Position numbers and translations under genes: made by a program | Assembly (NCBI RefSeq): GCF_001421665.1 | Contig: NZ_LMKV01000030.1 | Span: forward strand, 62,001-126,000 | DNA length: 64,000 bases | Reading direction: 5' to 3' | DNA from: Sphingobium sp. Leaf26 | GTDB taxonomy: Bacteria; Pseudomonadota; Alphaproteobacteria; Sphingomonadales; Sphingomonadaceae | Shown: positions 11,174 through 19,705 of the stretch, one piece after another | Layout: every line of letters begins with the position of its first letter | How positions within the stretch are numbered: position 1 is the stretch's first letter | Notes under the pieces: model-generated | What the model saw: the letters and a program-made list of their open reading frames with translations, nothing else | What the model was told of the DNA's origin: nothing | Database searches by the model: none

Positions 11174-11206
11174 GACGTCATGCTGAACCTGGTTCAGCAT
11201 GACGTC
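11174..11206. repeat. Perfect 15-bp hairpin element
   Basis: GACGTCATGCTGAAC, a 3-nt loop, then GTTCAGCATGACGTC. It follows the exported-protein gene by 18 bp. There is no T-run, so it is more likely a repeat of the TCATGCTGAAC type than a standard intrinsic terminator. Confidence 0.6.
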
Positions 11207-11305
11207 GCGTTTGTGGCATGATGTTGTAGGCAGTTTCGGACGGCTGGAGGGCGTTTGTCGTCAAAAGCGGCTTTCGCCTGCGCCGTTTGCGCCTATATGG
11301 CGGGC

Positions 11306-11722
11306 ATGACCGACCTGCCGAACCTTGCCGACCTTCAGGAAGAATATGAATTTCTGGATGCAGACGATCGCTATCGGCTGCTGATCGACCTGGGGCGCGG
11401 GCTGGAGGATATGCCGGACGCGCTCAAGACCGACGCGACCCTGGTGCGGGGCTGTTCGGCGGCGGTATGGGTCTATCCCACGGTACTGGACGACGCGCGG
11501 CTGCATTTTCTGGCGGATAGCAATGCCGCGATCACCAAGGGGATCATCGCGCTGGTGCTGCTGACCGTGCAGGATCGTGCGCCGGCGGACATCGCCGCAG
11601 CCGATATCGAGGGCGCGCTGGCGCCGTTCGACCTCAAGAACCAGCTCAGTTCCAACCGGACGCAGGGCATCCCCAATATGATCGCGCTGATCCGCGAAAC
11701 AGCGGCCCGTTACACCGCCTGA
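11306..11722 (+). CDS. sufE: Sulfur acceptor protein SufE
   Basis: A 138-aa SufE. The active Cys50 sits in LVRGCSAAVWV, the conserved persulfide-accepting loop, and the C-terminal SSNRTQGIPNMI is the usual family ending. It takes sulfur from the SufS persulfide and hands it to SufB; the rest of the SUF operon begins 5.6 kb downstream. ATG 11306 gives the family-length N-terminus; ATG 11297 or the GTG-type extension to 11255 is less likely. Confidence 0.92.
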   Translation: MTDLPNLADLQEEYEFLDADDRYRLLIDLGRGLEDMPDALKTDATLVRGCSAAVWVYPTVLDDARLHFLADSNAAITKGIIALVLLTVQDRAPADIAAADIEGALAPFDLKNQLSSNRTQGIPNMIALIRETAARYTA

Positions 11723-11784
11723 GGAAACCCCAGGCCGGTTCGGACATTATCCTTCCGTAACTAAATGTGGAAGGATATGACGCC

Positions 11785-12282
11785 ATGCGCGCCATCATGA
11801 TGATTGCGGCCGTTGCCACGCTGGCGGCCTGCGCCGACAAGAAGCCGAAGGAACCGACCCAGCGCGAGCAGATCGGCCAGGTATGGAAATATGAGGGCGC
11901 GGAAGGCGGCGGCCGGCCCAAGGTCGCCTATATCGGCAGCGCCAACGCGGTGCAGACCATGACCGCGCCCGACACATTTTCCGTCCTGCTGGTCCAGCCG
12001 TTGAAGGAAGGCGGGGCGGACGTCACGGTCAAGCTGGTCGGCGCACCCTTCACCTGCGACATGTCGGACTGCCGGATCACGGCGACCACGGATGATGGCA
12101 AGACGCATGAGTGGCAGGGGCGGATGGCGACCAATGATGATGGCATCGCGATCGCGCCGTCGCAGGGCGCCTATGCCACGATCAAGGATGCCAAGAGCCT
12201 GAAGGTCAACCTGATCGTGGACGGCAAGGCCCAGACCGCGCCGTTCGAGTTCAACGTCGCGGGGCTGGATCTGAAGGGGTGA
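11785..12282 (+). CDS. Small lipoprotein of unknown function
   Basis: A 165-aa protein with a lipoprotein signal: MRAIMMIAAVATLAAC, lipobox LAAC with Cys16 as the lipidation site. The mature part is a beta-rich domain with a possible disulfide (CDMSDC) and ends in NVAGLDLKG. GGAAGGA lies about 9 nt before ATG 11785. No family recognised; an envelope location is the only firm inference. Confidence 0.75.
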   Translation: MRAIMMIAAVATLAACADKKPKEPTQREQIGQVWKYEGAEGGGRPKVAYIGSANAVQTMTAPDTFSVLLVQPLKEGGADVTVKLVGAPFTCDMSDCRITATTDDGKTHEWQGRMATNDDGIAIAPSQGAYATIKDAKSLKVNLIVDGKAQTAPFEFNVAGLDLKG

Positions 12283-12294
12283 ATGCGGGCCTCT

Positions 12295-12318
12295 GTTCCC
12301 CGGTCTGCGCCGGGGAAC
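12295..12318. repeat. GTTCCCCGG hairpin between convergent genes
   Basis: GTTCCCCGG, 6-nt loop, CCGGGGAAC: a perfect 9-bp stem in the 42-bp gap between the lipoprotein gene and the convergent ggt gene. The same core forms the ends of the 27-bp stem at 33328-33393. It may end transcription from both sides, but it has no T-run. Confidence 0.55.
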
Positions 12319-12324
12319 CCTGCC

Positions 12325-14025
12325 TTATTCCTGCAACGACACGCCGGGACTGCGCGGGTCGGCGGCGCCCTGCCAGTGGCCGTCGGGCAGGCGTTCGGCG
12401 GCATTGGCCTTCAACCCCATGCGGTTGACGCTGACGCGGTGGCCCAGTTTCTCCAGTGGCGCCTTCATCGCTTCGACCGAGGTGCCCTGTTCCAGCACCA
12501 GCCCGTCGCCGTTGAAGAAGATGAGGCCGTGCGCGATCGAATCCTGCGCGGACAGGCCCCAGTCGAAATGGGCGATCAGCGCCTTGGCCACCTGCATGAT
12601 GATGGTCTTGCCGCCCGCCGCCCCCACGGTGAAGATCGGCGTGCCCTTGTCGTCATAGACGATGGTCGGCGACATGGAGGAGAGGGGCCGCTTGCCCGCC
12701 TCCACCCGGTTGGCGACCGGCTTGCCGTCCTTTTCGGGGGTGAAGCTGAAATCGGTCAGTTCGTTGTTCAGGATCACGCCATTGGCGATCAACTGGCTGC
12801 CGAAGAAGCTTTCGATCGTGGAGGTCCAGGCGGCGATGTCGCCATTGCGGTCCACCGCGACGAAATGGCTGGTGCCGCTTTCGGGCTGGGGCAGCGATGC
12901 GGTGCGCGGCTGTGCGCCGGGCGGAGTGCCGGGCTTGTAGACATTGAGCGCCTTGTTCAGGCGGATGAGCGAGGAACGCTGTTTCAGATAGGCGGGGTCG
13001 ATCATGCCGCTGACCGGGACCGACACGAAATCGGGATCGCCCAGCCAGGTTTCGCGATCGGCATAGGCGAGCTGCATCGCTTCGCCGATGACATGCCAGC
13101 TACGCGGATCATCCTTGCCCCATTGCGCCAGCGGGAAGCGCTCCACCATGCCGAGGATTTCCAGCACGGTGACGCCGCCGGCCGACGCCGGCCCCATGCC
13201 GCAGACGGTATAGGCGCGATAATGCCCGCAGACCGGCTTGCGCGGCTTGGCCTGATAGCCGGCAAGGTCTGTTTCCGTCATCGGGACCGGGTTCTTGGGC
13301 GCATTGGTGACGGCGGCGCTGATGAGGCGGGCATTTTCGCCGGTGTAGAAGGCGTCCGGTCCCTCCGCCGCGATCCGTTTGAACAGGGCGGCGAGCGGCA
13401 GATTTTTAAGGTGCGTACCGACCGGCGGGGGCGCGCCGTCGATCCAGAAGGCTTTCTGGATTTCCGGGAAGTCGGCCCAGATGCCCTGCGTGGCGCGCAG
13501 CGCGGTGGCGGTGCGTTCGCCAAGGTCGAAGCCATCCTGTGCATAGCGGATCGCAGGCGCGAACAGGTCGGCCCAGGGCAGCTTGCCCCATTGCCTGTGC
13601 GCGTCCCATGCCATGCGCAGATTGCCCGGCACCCCGGCGGAATAGCCGCCCGGCCAGGCCTGGATGAAGGGCAGGGGCTTGCCGTCCGGTCCCATGAAGC
13701 GATCGGGTCGCGCGGCGGCCGGCGCAGTTTCGCGGCCGTCGATCGATTCCAGCAGGCCGGTCGCGCCGTCATGGTGCATCAGGAAGCCGCCGCCGCCGAT
13801 GCCGCTATTATGCGGCTCCACCACATTGAGAGTCAGCATCATCGCGATCGCGGCGTCGGTGGCGCTGCCGCCCTTGCGCAGGATTTCCTGCCCGGCCTGC
13901 GCCGCGCGCGGATCGGCGGCGGAAACGGTGGCGTTGGTCGACACCGGCGCGCGGGCGGCGGCGGGTGCGGGGATGAGGGCGATGAGGGCGAGCGGGGCCA
14001 GCAGGCGCGGAAGGCGGGAGATCAT
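12325..14025 (-). CDS. ggt: Gamma-glutamyltransferase, exported
   Basis: A 566-aa Ntn-hydrolase precursor with a signal peptide (MISRLPRLLAPLALIALIPA, cleavage near ARA). The autocatalytic Thr that becomes the N-terminus of the small subunit is in PESGTSHFVAVD, and the oxyanion and substrate loops appear as NSGIGGGGF and KRPLSSMSPTIV. It would act in the periplasm on glutathione and gamma-glutamyl peptides. ATG 14025 starts right before the signal peptide; ATG 14043 (MARVTAM...) is the alternative. Confidence 0.92.
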   Translation of the reverse strand: MISRLPRLLAPLALIALIPAPAAARAPVSTNATVSAADPRAAQAGQEILRKGGSATDAAIAMMLTLNVVEPHNSGIGGGGFLMHHDGATGLLESIDGRETAPAAARPDRFMGPDGKPLPFIQAWPGGYSAGVPGNLRMAWDAHRQWGKLPWADLFAPAIRYAQDGFDLGERTATALRATQGIWADFPEIQKAFWIDGAPPPVGTHLKNLPLAALFKRIAAEGPDAFYTGENARLISAAVTNAPKNPVPMTETDLAGYQAKPRKPVCGHYRAYTVCGMGPASAGGVTVLEILGMVERFPLAQWGKDDPRSWHVIGEAMQLAYADRETWLGDPDFVSVPVSGMIDPAYLKQRSSLIRLNKALNVYKPGTPPGAQPRTASLPQPESGTSHFVAVDRNGDIAAWTSTIESFFGSQLIANGVILNNELTDFSFTPEKDGKPVANRVEAGKRPLSSMSPTIVYDDKGTPIFTVGAAGGKTIIMQVAKALIAHFDWGLSAQDSIAHGLIFFNGDGLVLEQGTSVEAMKAPLEKLGHRVSVNRMGLKANAAERLPDGHWQGAADPRSPGVSLQE

Positions 14026-14127
14026 GGCCGTCACCCTAGCCATAAGGTTGTGCGCCGCAACCCTTTGTGGCGGGATTGGGCATGGCAGGGGATTGGGGCG
14101 CAGAAGCGGACAGTGAAGCCGGAAGCC

Positions 14128-14158
14128 TTGACGATCGATAGCAGACATCCGCTATACT
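14128..14158 (+). promoter_or_regulatory. Possible sigma-70 promoter for the GNAT gene
   Basis: TTGACG at 14128-14133 and TATACT at 14153-14158 with a 19-nt spacer (longer than the usual 17). Transcription from this -10 would begin at or only a few bases before the ATG at 14166, giving a nearly leaderless message. Confidence 0.35.
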
Positions 14159-14165
14159 GGGAGCG

Positions 14166-14663
14166 ATGTTGATCCGAGACGAACAAGAGGACGATCACGC
14201 CTCCATCGCCGATGTGACGGCACGGGCCTTTGCCGGCGCGGAACATAGTGACCAAACTGAACCTGCAATAATCGACAGATTGCGGGCCGCCAAGGTTCTC
14301 ACAATATCGTTGGTAGCGGTCGAGGATGCGGTGGTGGTGGGGCATGTCGCCTTTTCACCCGTCACGATTGATGGCACGCAGAGCAAATGGTTCGGGCTGG
14401 GGCCGGTAGCGGTCGAACCGCATCATCAGTCGTCGGGCATCGGCTCGGCCCTGATACGCAGGGGGCTTGAACGACTCCGTTCCAACGGCGCCGCCGGCTG
14501 CGTGGTTCTTGGTGATCCGGCTTATTATAGCCGCTTCGGCTTCGAGCGTGATGATGCGTTGCGGTACGAAGGAGCGCCACCTGAATATTTCATGCAGCTA
14601 AGCCTGACTGCCCAAAAAACTCCGGCTGGACGTGTCGATTATGCCCCAGCTTTTACCGGGTAG
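14166..14663 (+). CDS. GNAT-family N-acetyltransferase (YhbS-like)
   Basis: A 165-aa GNAT. The acetyl-CoA-binding motif A is GLGPVAVEPHHQSSGIGSALIRRGL (residues about 77-101), and the family phrase VVLGDPAYYSRFGFER follows. It would acetylate an unidentified amine. The DNA is less GC-rich in its first half than neighbouring genes, which could mean fairly recent acquisition; this is an impression by eye. It lies alone between divergent ggt and convergent pyrD. Confidence 0.85.
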   Translation: MLIRDEQEDDHASIADVTARAFAGAEHSDQTEPAIIDRLRAAKVLTISLVAVEDAVVVGHVAFSPVTIDGTQSKWFGLGPVAVEPHHQSSGIGSALIRRGLERLRSNGAAGCVVLGDPAYYSRFGFERDDALRYEGAPPEYFMQLSLTAQKTPAGRVDYAPAFTG

Positions 14664-14730
14664 GCAGCGCCCGCTTTTGCGCGTCGTTCGTCAAACGCGG
14701 ACGGTCCCAAGCTAACCACTCCGTCCGATC

Positions 14731-15786
14731 CTATTGCGCGTCGATGCCCACCAGTTCGGCGATCGTCTTCACCCCGTCGCGGGCCATCAGTGTCTTCAGC
14801 CCGATGTTGATCCGCTTCGCCAGATATGGCCCTTCATAGACCAGCGCGCTGTAGAGCTGGACCAGCGACGCGCCGGCGCGGATGCGGGCATAGGCCTGGT
14901 CCGCATTGGCTATGCCGCCCACGCCGATCAGCGGCAGGCGCGTGCCGGCCAGGCGGCGGAAGTCCCGAAGCCGGGCCAGCGACAGATCGGTCAGCGGCGC
15001 GCCGGACAGGCCGCCCGTTTCGCCCGCATGGGCCGAACGCAGCGCCGGGCGCGACAGGGTGGTGTTGGATATGATCAGCGCATCGACGCGATGGTCGAGG
15101 CAGGCGGCGGTGATATCCTCCACATCGGCCGGTTCCAGATCGGGTGCGACCTTCAGGAAGATTGGTGTGGTATCCGCCCCGCGCGCGGCCATGACCGCCG
15201 ACAACAGGTCGTCCAGTGCGGCGCGGCCTTGCAGCGCGCGCAGGCCCGGCGTGTTGGGGGAGGAGATGTTGATCGTCAGATAATCGGCCAGCGGGGCCAT
15301 GCAGGTGACGCCGGTCACATAGTCGGCGATGCCGCGCCCGGCGGCCGTTGCGTCCTTGTTCGCGCCGATATTGATGCCGATCACCGGTCCCTGTCCGATC
15401 GGCCGGCGATAGCGGGCGATGCGGTCGGCTGCCGCGCCCTGACCGCCATTGTTGAAGCCGAAGCGGTTGATGACGGCGCGGTCCTCCACCAGCCGGAACA
15501 GGCGCGGCTGCGGATTGCCCGGCTGGGCCAGCGGGGTCAGCGTGCCGAGTTCGGCAAAGCCGAAACCCAGGCCGTGCATCTTGTGCGCGATCCGCCCGTC
15601 CTTGTCATAGCCCGCAGCCAGGCCCACGGGGTTGGGGAAGCGGATTCCCGCCACTACCGATTCCAGCATCGGATCGACGCCCAGCGGTGCGGGCGTGGGC
15701 ATGAAGCGCAGCGCGGCGATCGAAAGATGGTGGGCGCGTTCGGCATCCAGGGCGAACAGCAGCGGGCGGATCAGGCGATAGGACAT
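14731..15786 (-). CDS. pyrD: Dihydroorotate dehydrogenase (quinone), class 2
   Basis: A 351-aa FMN enzyme of pyrimidine synthesis. The N-terminal helix pair (LIRPLLFALDAERAHHLSIAALR) marks the membrane-associated class 2 enzyme that passes electrons to ubiquinone. FMN- and substrate-binding phrases are seen in order: VGLAAGYDKDG, ELGTLTPLAQPGNPQPR, NRFGFNN, NISSPNTPGL with the catalytic Ser, and GVGGI near the end. ATG 15786 gives the expected N-terminus. Confidence 0.95.
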   Translation of the reverse strand: MSYRLIRPLLFALDAERAHHLSIAALRFMPTPAPLGVDPMLESVVAGIRFPNPVGLAAGYDKDGRIAHKMHGLGFGFAELGTLTPLAQPGNPQPRLFRLVEDRAVINRFGFNNGGQGAAADRIARYRRPIGQGPVIGINIGANKDATAAGRGIADYVTGVTCMAPLADYLTINISSPNTPGLRALQGRAALDDLLSAVMAARGADTTPIFLKVAPDLEPADVEDITAACLDHRVDALIISNTTLSRPALRSAHAGETGGLSGAPLTDLSLARLRDFRRLAGTRLPLIGVGGIANADQAYARIRAGASLVQLYSALVYEGPYLAKRINIGLKTLMARDGVKTIAELVGIDAQ

Positions 15787-15882
15787 GGGCCACGCCTATG
15801 CCAGCGGACCACCGGCCCGTCGAGTCACTGTGGCCAAGGGGCAACAAGGCGGGGGCAAGGTTATTTCATAACAGGAAACGTC

Positions 15883-15951
15883 ATGAATGAGACCGTTTGC
15901 GCGCGAAAAATGTCCGTTTCATCCAATAAAGTTGCTGTGATTCGGGCGTAA
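15883..15951 (+). CDS. Possible 22-residue peptide (leader or small protein)
   Basis: ATG at 15883 with AGGA 6 nt upstream opens a 22-codon frame (MNETVCARKM... ending VIRA) closed by TAA. It is preceded by a GTTAT-TTC-ATAAC dyad and followed after 55 nt by a strong intrinsic terminator. That layout resembles either a leader peptide or an mRNA-like small RNA. It is too short for coding statistics, so translation is a guess based on the ribosome site and spacing. Confidence 0.4.
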   Translation: MNETVCARKMSVSSNKVAVIRA

Positions 15952-16039
15952 AGCCGCCTTGCGACCCGAAGGCTCTCTGGCCTGTGGCCAATGAGACCTT
16001 TTACTGACCCGGCGGTGCAAACCGCCGGGTCATTTTTTT
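15952..16039 (+). ncRNA. Structured RNA candidate ending in an intrinsic terminator
   Basis: Between the 22-codon ORF and the AraC gene the + strand folds into a hairpin built on TGGCC-TGT-GGCCA (15978-15990), extended by GGCTCTC/GAGACC, then a U-rich linker and the terminator. This may be the 3' half of a small RNA that begins upstream of 15883, or a leader that ends before the AraC gene. No known family is recognised. Confidence 0.45.
16006..16039 (+). terminator. Rho-independent terminator
   Basis: GACCCGGCGGT, GCAA loop, ACCGCCGGGTC, then A and seven T: an 11-bp perfect stem with a classic T-run. It reads on the + strand, where no annotated long gene lies upstream (pyrD is on the other strand), so it implies a short transcript starting in the pyrD-AraC gap. 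Confidence 0.88.
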
Positions 16040-16138
16040 GGCGCATCGCCGTTACGTGTCGAAAAACTTTACCATTTTTCCTTTCCGCCGCTTGCGCCGC
16101 GCCGATGTTGGCGCATAGTGAACGGCAGGGGTGAAAAC

Positions 16139-17080
16139 ATGGGGTCGCAATACAGCGATAATGTGGCGCGCGCGATCGCGTTGCCGGATGACCGCGGACC
16201 GTTGTCCTATACGGTCGATGCCGCACAGGGACCTGTCCGGCTGCGCTATTTCGCGCCGCCCGCACATTTGCGCGCCTATTTCGGATCGCTCTATTATTTC
16301 ACGGTGTCGGCCGACCATTATGCCGACGCGACCCGTGCCGATGTGCCGCAATTGCGGCTGATGCTGGCAGGGGGCGGCCAATATCATTTCCAGGACGGGA
16401 CGGCGATGGCCACGCCCGACGTCTGCCTGCTGGGGCCGACGATGGGCGCGACGCGGTTCGAACTGGACCGGCCCGCGCGGGTGATGGGCATTTCGCTCCT
16501 GCCGGCGGGATGGGTGGCGCTGCATGGCGGCGATGCCAGCCAACTGGCCGATCGGCTGTGCGATCTGGCGGCGGAACGGGGCGATGTCTATCAGCGCCTG
16601 CTGGAGGGGGTGCGCGCGCTGGGCGACGATGCCGATGCGATGGCGGCGCTGTGCTGGGCGGAACTGGGGAAGCTGGTCCGTACACTGCGCCCGGCGACAT
16701 GGGAATTGCTGGCGGCGATCGATGCCTGGCTGGTGGACGAAGGGTCGCCGCGCATCGAGACATTGGCCGAGACGACGGGCCTGTCGCCGCGCCAGCTCGC
16801 CCGGCTGGCCAATAAATATTATGGCGCCCCGCCCAAGCTGCTGGCGCGCAAATATCGGGCGTTGCGCTGTTCGGCGCGGATCGCGCTGGACGGAGTGAGC
16901 TGGCAGCAATTGTGCGACGAGGGCGGCTTTTACGACCAGTCGCACTTCATCCGGGAAATCAAGCATTTCATCGGCCTGACCCCGCACCAGTTGCAGACCG
17001 AACCGTCGGCGGTGGCGCAACTGACGCTGTTGCGCCGCTCGCTGGGTGGCGACGTGGCGGTGCTGAATCGGTTGAGTTAG
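16139..17080 (+). CDS. AraC-family transcriptional regulator
   Basis: A 313-aa protein with an N-terminal sensing domain and a C-terminal double helix-turn-helix. The AraC signature region runs from LAETTGLSPRQLARLANK to FYDQSHFIREIKHFIGLTPHQLQ (about residues 205-285). AGGGG lies 8 nt before ATG 16139; a GTG at 16118 is the alternative. The target is unknown: both flanks are unrelated genes and no co-oriented partner follows. Confidence 0.85.
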   Translation: MGSQYSDNVARAIALPDDRGPLSYTVDAAQGPVRLRYFAPPAHLRAYFGSLYYFTVSADHYADATRADVPQLRLMLAGGGQYHFQDGTAMATPDVCLLGPTMGATRFELDRPARVMGISLLPAGWVALHGGDASQLADRLCDLAAERGDVYQRLLEGVRALGDDADAMAALCWAELGKLVRTLRPATWELLAAIDAWLVDEGSPRIETLAETTGLSPRQLARLANKYYGAPPKLLARKYRALRCSARIALDGVSWQQLCDEGGFYDQSHFIREIKHFIGLTPHQLQTEPSAVAQLTLLRRSLGGDVAVLNRLS

Positions 17081-17097
17081 GCGTTCAGAGCGGCTTC

Positions 17098-17183
17098 TAA
17101 ATCCGTTCGCCCGGCGCCCGTCGAAGGGTGACGCTGCCTCAAGACAGGAAAGAGGCTTCGACAGGCTCAGCCCGAACGGATTT
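17098..17183. repeat. Dispersed palindromic element (AAATCCGTTCG...CGAACGGATTT)
   Basis: The ends AAATCCGTTCG and CGAACGGATTT are perfect inverted copies. The interior carries GGCTTCGACAGGCTCAGCC, as in the element at 6421-6521. It occupies the gap between the AraC gene and the SUF regulator. Confidence 0.65.
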
Positions 17184-17260
17184 GTTGGGTGCGCATTGTT
17201 CTGCGCCTTCCCAAGCAAAAATTGCCTTGATTAACTGCGTGCGCGGGACCACATGCGCCC

Positions 17261-17283
17261 AATCGGATGGAATCGGTCCGATT
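17261..17283. promoter_or_regulatory. Inverted repeat before the SUF operon, candidate Rrf2 operator
   Basis: AATCGGA, 9-nt spacer, TCCGATT: a perfect 7-bp dyad ending 21 bp before the start of the Rrf2-type regulator, where an autoregulatory site for the SUF operon would be expected. It does not look like the classical enterobacterial IscR sites. Confidence 0.45.
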
Positions 17284-17304
17284 TGAGAATGGTTCGCAAT
17301 TGAT

Positions 17305-17715
17305 ATGAAATTATCGAGCTTTGCCGATTATGCGGTCGTGTTGATGTCCGCCGCCGCTCGCCATTGCGGGGGCGTTCGCATGAACGCGACCACGCTGAGC
17401 GCCGAAACCGGCATTCCGCTGCCCACCGCGCAAAAGCTGGTGAGCCGCCTGTCGGCGGCCGGGCTGCTCGAATCGAGCCGGGGCACCGGCGGTGGCGTGC
17501 GGCTGTCGCGCCCGCCGGCCACCATCACGCTGGCCGATGTGGTGGAGGCGGTCGAAGGACCGATCGCCATGACCGCATGCAGCGAACAGGGCGCGCATGA
17601 CTGCAATCTTGAACAGGATTGCCGCATCCGTCCGCATATGAACGTGGCGAACAACGCCATCCGCGAAGCTTTGGCGAACGTCACCATCGCCAGCCTGACA
17701 CGAGAAATGGCATGA
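17305..17715 (+). CDS. Rrf2-family SUF operon regulator (IscR/SufR-like)
   Basis: A 136-aa Rrf2 protein with an N-terminal winged helix ([28 protein letters not shown]) and a wing ending in GGGVRLSR. The iron-sulfur ligand region has C92, C100 and C106, close in spacing to the C92/C98/C104 cluster ligands of IscR, so it probably senses Fe-S cluster status. It is the first gene of the SUF operon and its stop overlaps the sufB start (ATGA). A dyad just upstream fits autoregulation. Confidence 0.88.
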   Translation: MKLSSFADYAVVLMSAAARHCGGVRMNATTLSAETGIPLPTAQKLVSRLSAAGLLESSRGTGGGVRLSRPPATITLADVVEAVEGPIAMTACSEQGAHDCNLEQDCRIRPHMNVANNAIREALANVTIASLTREMA

Positions 17716-19199
17716 CCCAGGAAGCAGCTACCACCGTCCGCAACCAAGAAGCGCAGGATGCCGCCGATCGCGCATCGACCTATGAGCATGGCTGGTCGTC
17801 CGCCATCCAACAGGATTTCGCGCCCAAGGGGCTGAACGAGGATACGGTCCGCTTCATTTCCGCCAAGAAGAAGGAGCCGCAATGGCTGCTCGACTGGCGG
17901 CTGAAGGCGTTCGCGATGTGGAAGACGATGACGCCGCCCGACTGGGCGAAGCTGAACGTCCCGCCGATCGACTATCAGGACGCCTATTATTACGCCGAGC
18001 CGAAGAAGAAGGTCGAACTGGATTCGCTCGATCAGGTCGATCCGGAGATTCTGGCGACCTATCAGAAGCTGGGCATCCCGATCGCCGAGCAGGAAATGCT
18101 CGCCGGCGTGAAGGGCAGCCGCAGGATCGCGGTGGACGCCGTGTTCGACAGCGTTTCGGTCGCCACCACCTTCCGCAAGGAGTTGGAAGAGGCAGGGGTC
18201 ATCTTCCGCTCCATCAGCGAGGCGGTGCGCGAATATCCCGACCTGATCCGCAAGTGGCTGGGCAAGATCGTGCCGATGCACGACAACTACTTCGCGACCC
18301 TCAACTGCGCGGTCTTTTCGGACGGCACCTTCGTTTATATCCCGAAGGGCGTGCGTTGCCCGATGGAACTCAGCACCTATTTCCGCATCAATGCGGAGAA
18401 TACGGGGCAATTTGAACGCACGCTGATCGTCGCGGACGAGGGGAGCTATGTCAGCTATCTGGAAGGCTGCACCGCGCCGATGCGCGACGAGAATCAGTTG
18501 CATGCTGCCGTTGTGGAACTGGTCGCGCTGGACGATGCGGAGATCAAATATTCGACCGTCCAGAACTGGTATCCGGGCGACGCGGACGGCAAGGGCGGCA
18601 TCTATAATTTCGTGACCAAGCGGGCGTTGTGTCAGGGCAGGAACAGCAAGGTGTCGTGGACGCAGGTGGAAACTGGCTCCGCGATCACCTGGAAATATCC
18701 GTCCTGCGTGCTGAACGGCGAGAATAGCGTCGGCGAGTTCTACTCTGTGGCGCTGACGAATAATATGCAACAGGCCGATACCGGCACCAAGATGATCCAC
18801 AACGGCAAGAACACGCGATCGACCATCGTGTCGAAGGGGATTTCGGCTGGGCGGTCGAACAACACCTATCGCGGGCTGGTGCGCGTGGCGCCGGGGGCGG
18901 AGGGGGTGCGCAACTTCACCCAGTGCGATTCGCTCCTGCTGGGGGATCAATGCGGCGCGCATACCGTGCCCTATATCGAGGTGCGCAATCCGAGCGCGCA
19001 GATCGAGCATGAAGCGACGACGTCGAAGATTTCCGACGACCAGCTCTTCTACGCGATGCAGCGCGGGCTGGATCAGGAAAGCGCGGTCGGCCTGATCGTC
19101 AACGGCTTTGCGAAGGAAGTGCTGCAACAACTGCCGATGGAGTTTGCCGTCGAGGCGCAGAAGCTGCTGGGGATCTCGCTGGAAGGCTCGGTTGGCTAG
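17712..19199 (+). CDS. sufB: Fe-S cluster scaffold subunit SufB
   Basis: A 495-aa core subunit of the SufBCD scaffold, on which Fe-S clusters are built. Family landmarks are [40 protein letters not shown], the Cys-bearing [17 protein letters not shown] region and the C-terminal [18 protein letters not shown]. It starts in the regulator stop codon. In this genome the next core gene, sufC, is not adjacent: a DUF559 cassette and an unknown gene lie between. Confidence 0.95.
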   Translation: MTQEAATTVRNQEAQDAADRASTYEHGWSSAIQQDFAPKGLNEDTVRFISAKKKEPQWLLDWRLKAFAMWKTMTPPDWAKLNVPPIDYQDAYYYAEPKKKVELDSLDQVDPEILATYQKLGIPIAEQEMLAGVKGSRRIAVDAVFDSVSVATTFRKELEEAGVIFRSISEAVREYPDLIRKWLGKIVPMHDNYFATLNCAVFSDGTFVYIPKGVRCPMELSTYFRINAENTGQFERTLIVADEGSYVSYLEGCTAPMRDENQLHAAVVELVALDDAEIKYSTVQNWYPGDADGKGGIYNFVTKRALCQGRNSKVSWTQVETGSAITWKYPSCVLNGENSVGEFYSVALTNNMQQADTGTKMIHNGKNTRSTIVSKGISAGRSNNTYRGLVRVAPGAEGVRNFTQCDSLLLGDQCGAHTVPYIEVRNPSAQIEHEATTSKISDDQLFYAMQRGLDQESAVGLIVNGFAKEVLQQLPMEFAVEAQKLLGISLEGSVG

Positions 19200-19244
19200 T
19201 GGGACAGCAGACCGATCTTAACGACTGGGCAATCCAGATAGACT

Positions 19245-19281
19245 CCCCTCCCCTTCAGGGGAGGGGCCGGGGGTGGGGCGT
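19245..19281. repeat. Left palindromic repeat of the DUF559 cassette
   Basis: The palindrome CCCCTCCCCT-TC-AGGGGAGGGG (19245-19266) is followed by a GGGGGTGGGGCG tail. The same unit occurs in opposite orientation at 19641-19675, so the two copies bound the nuclease gene. It begins 46 bp after the sufB stop. Confidence 0.8.
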
Positions 19282-19303
19282 CTCCGCTGGGCGGCTCGCT
19301 TCG

Positions 19304-19705
19304 ATGGCGCGCAACGCCCGCACCAACCGCAGTAATCCGACGGAGCCGGAAGTGCGACTGTGGGGCATTTTGTCGCGCTCGCAATTGGGCGGTTACAAGT
19401 TTCGTCGACAATCTGTGATTGGTGATGCGATTGCCGACTTTCTGTGTCCGCAAAAAGCGCTGATCATCGAGGTCGATGGCCATACCCATATCGATCCGGA
19501 GGCCGATGAACGCCGGACGGCGAAACTCGAAGCGTTGGGCTACCATGTTTTTCGCATCTCTAATGAAGAGGTAATGCACAATCTGGAAGGCATTGGGCAG
19601 GCGCTGCTCGACCACCTAGAAAGCCTTCCTGACTGGCGAGCGCCCCACCCCAACCCCTCCCCTGAAGGGGAGGGGCTCATGAACCCGCAAGGACGATTAA
19701 CTTGA
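19304..19705 (+). CDS. DUF559 (Vsr/PD-(D/E)XK-like) endonuclease-domain protein
   Basis: A 133-aa protein of the DUF559 family. The restriction-endonuclease-like core is intact: E16 in TEPEVRLW, D45 in AIADF, E56-V-D58 in IIEVDGHTH, and the family phrase LEALGYHVFRISNEEV. The last 20-odd residues are encoded by the right-hand repeat and look like read-through (HPNPSPEGEG). ATG 19304 is a few residues before the conserved core; a GTG at 19199 touching the sufB stop would instead add 35 residues that are mostly translated repeat. Its stop overlaps the TTG start of the next gene. It has no evident link to Fe-S assembly. Confidence 0.85.
   Translation: MARNARTNRSNPTEPEVRLWGILSRSQLGGYKFRRQSVIGDAIADFLCPQKALIIEVDGHTHIDPEADERRTAKLEALGYHVFRISNEEVMHNLEGIGQALLDHLESLPDWRAPHPNPSPEGEGLMNPQGRLT
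19641..19675. repeat. Right palindromic repeat of the DUF559 cassette
   Basis: CGCCCCACCCC followed by CCCCTCCCCT-GA-AGGGGAGGGG (19654-19675). It is the reverse complement of the left copy with minor differences, giving an inverted-repeat-bounded cassette of about 430 bp. Confidence 0.8.

Noticed and set aside
19199..19303. N-terminal extension of the DUF559 protein to GTG 19199
   Set aside because: Most of the added residues are translated palindromic repeat; the conserved domain starts after 19304.
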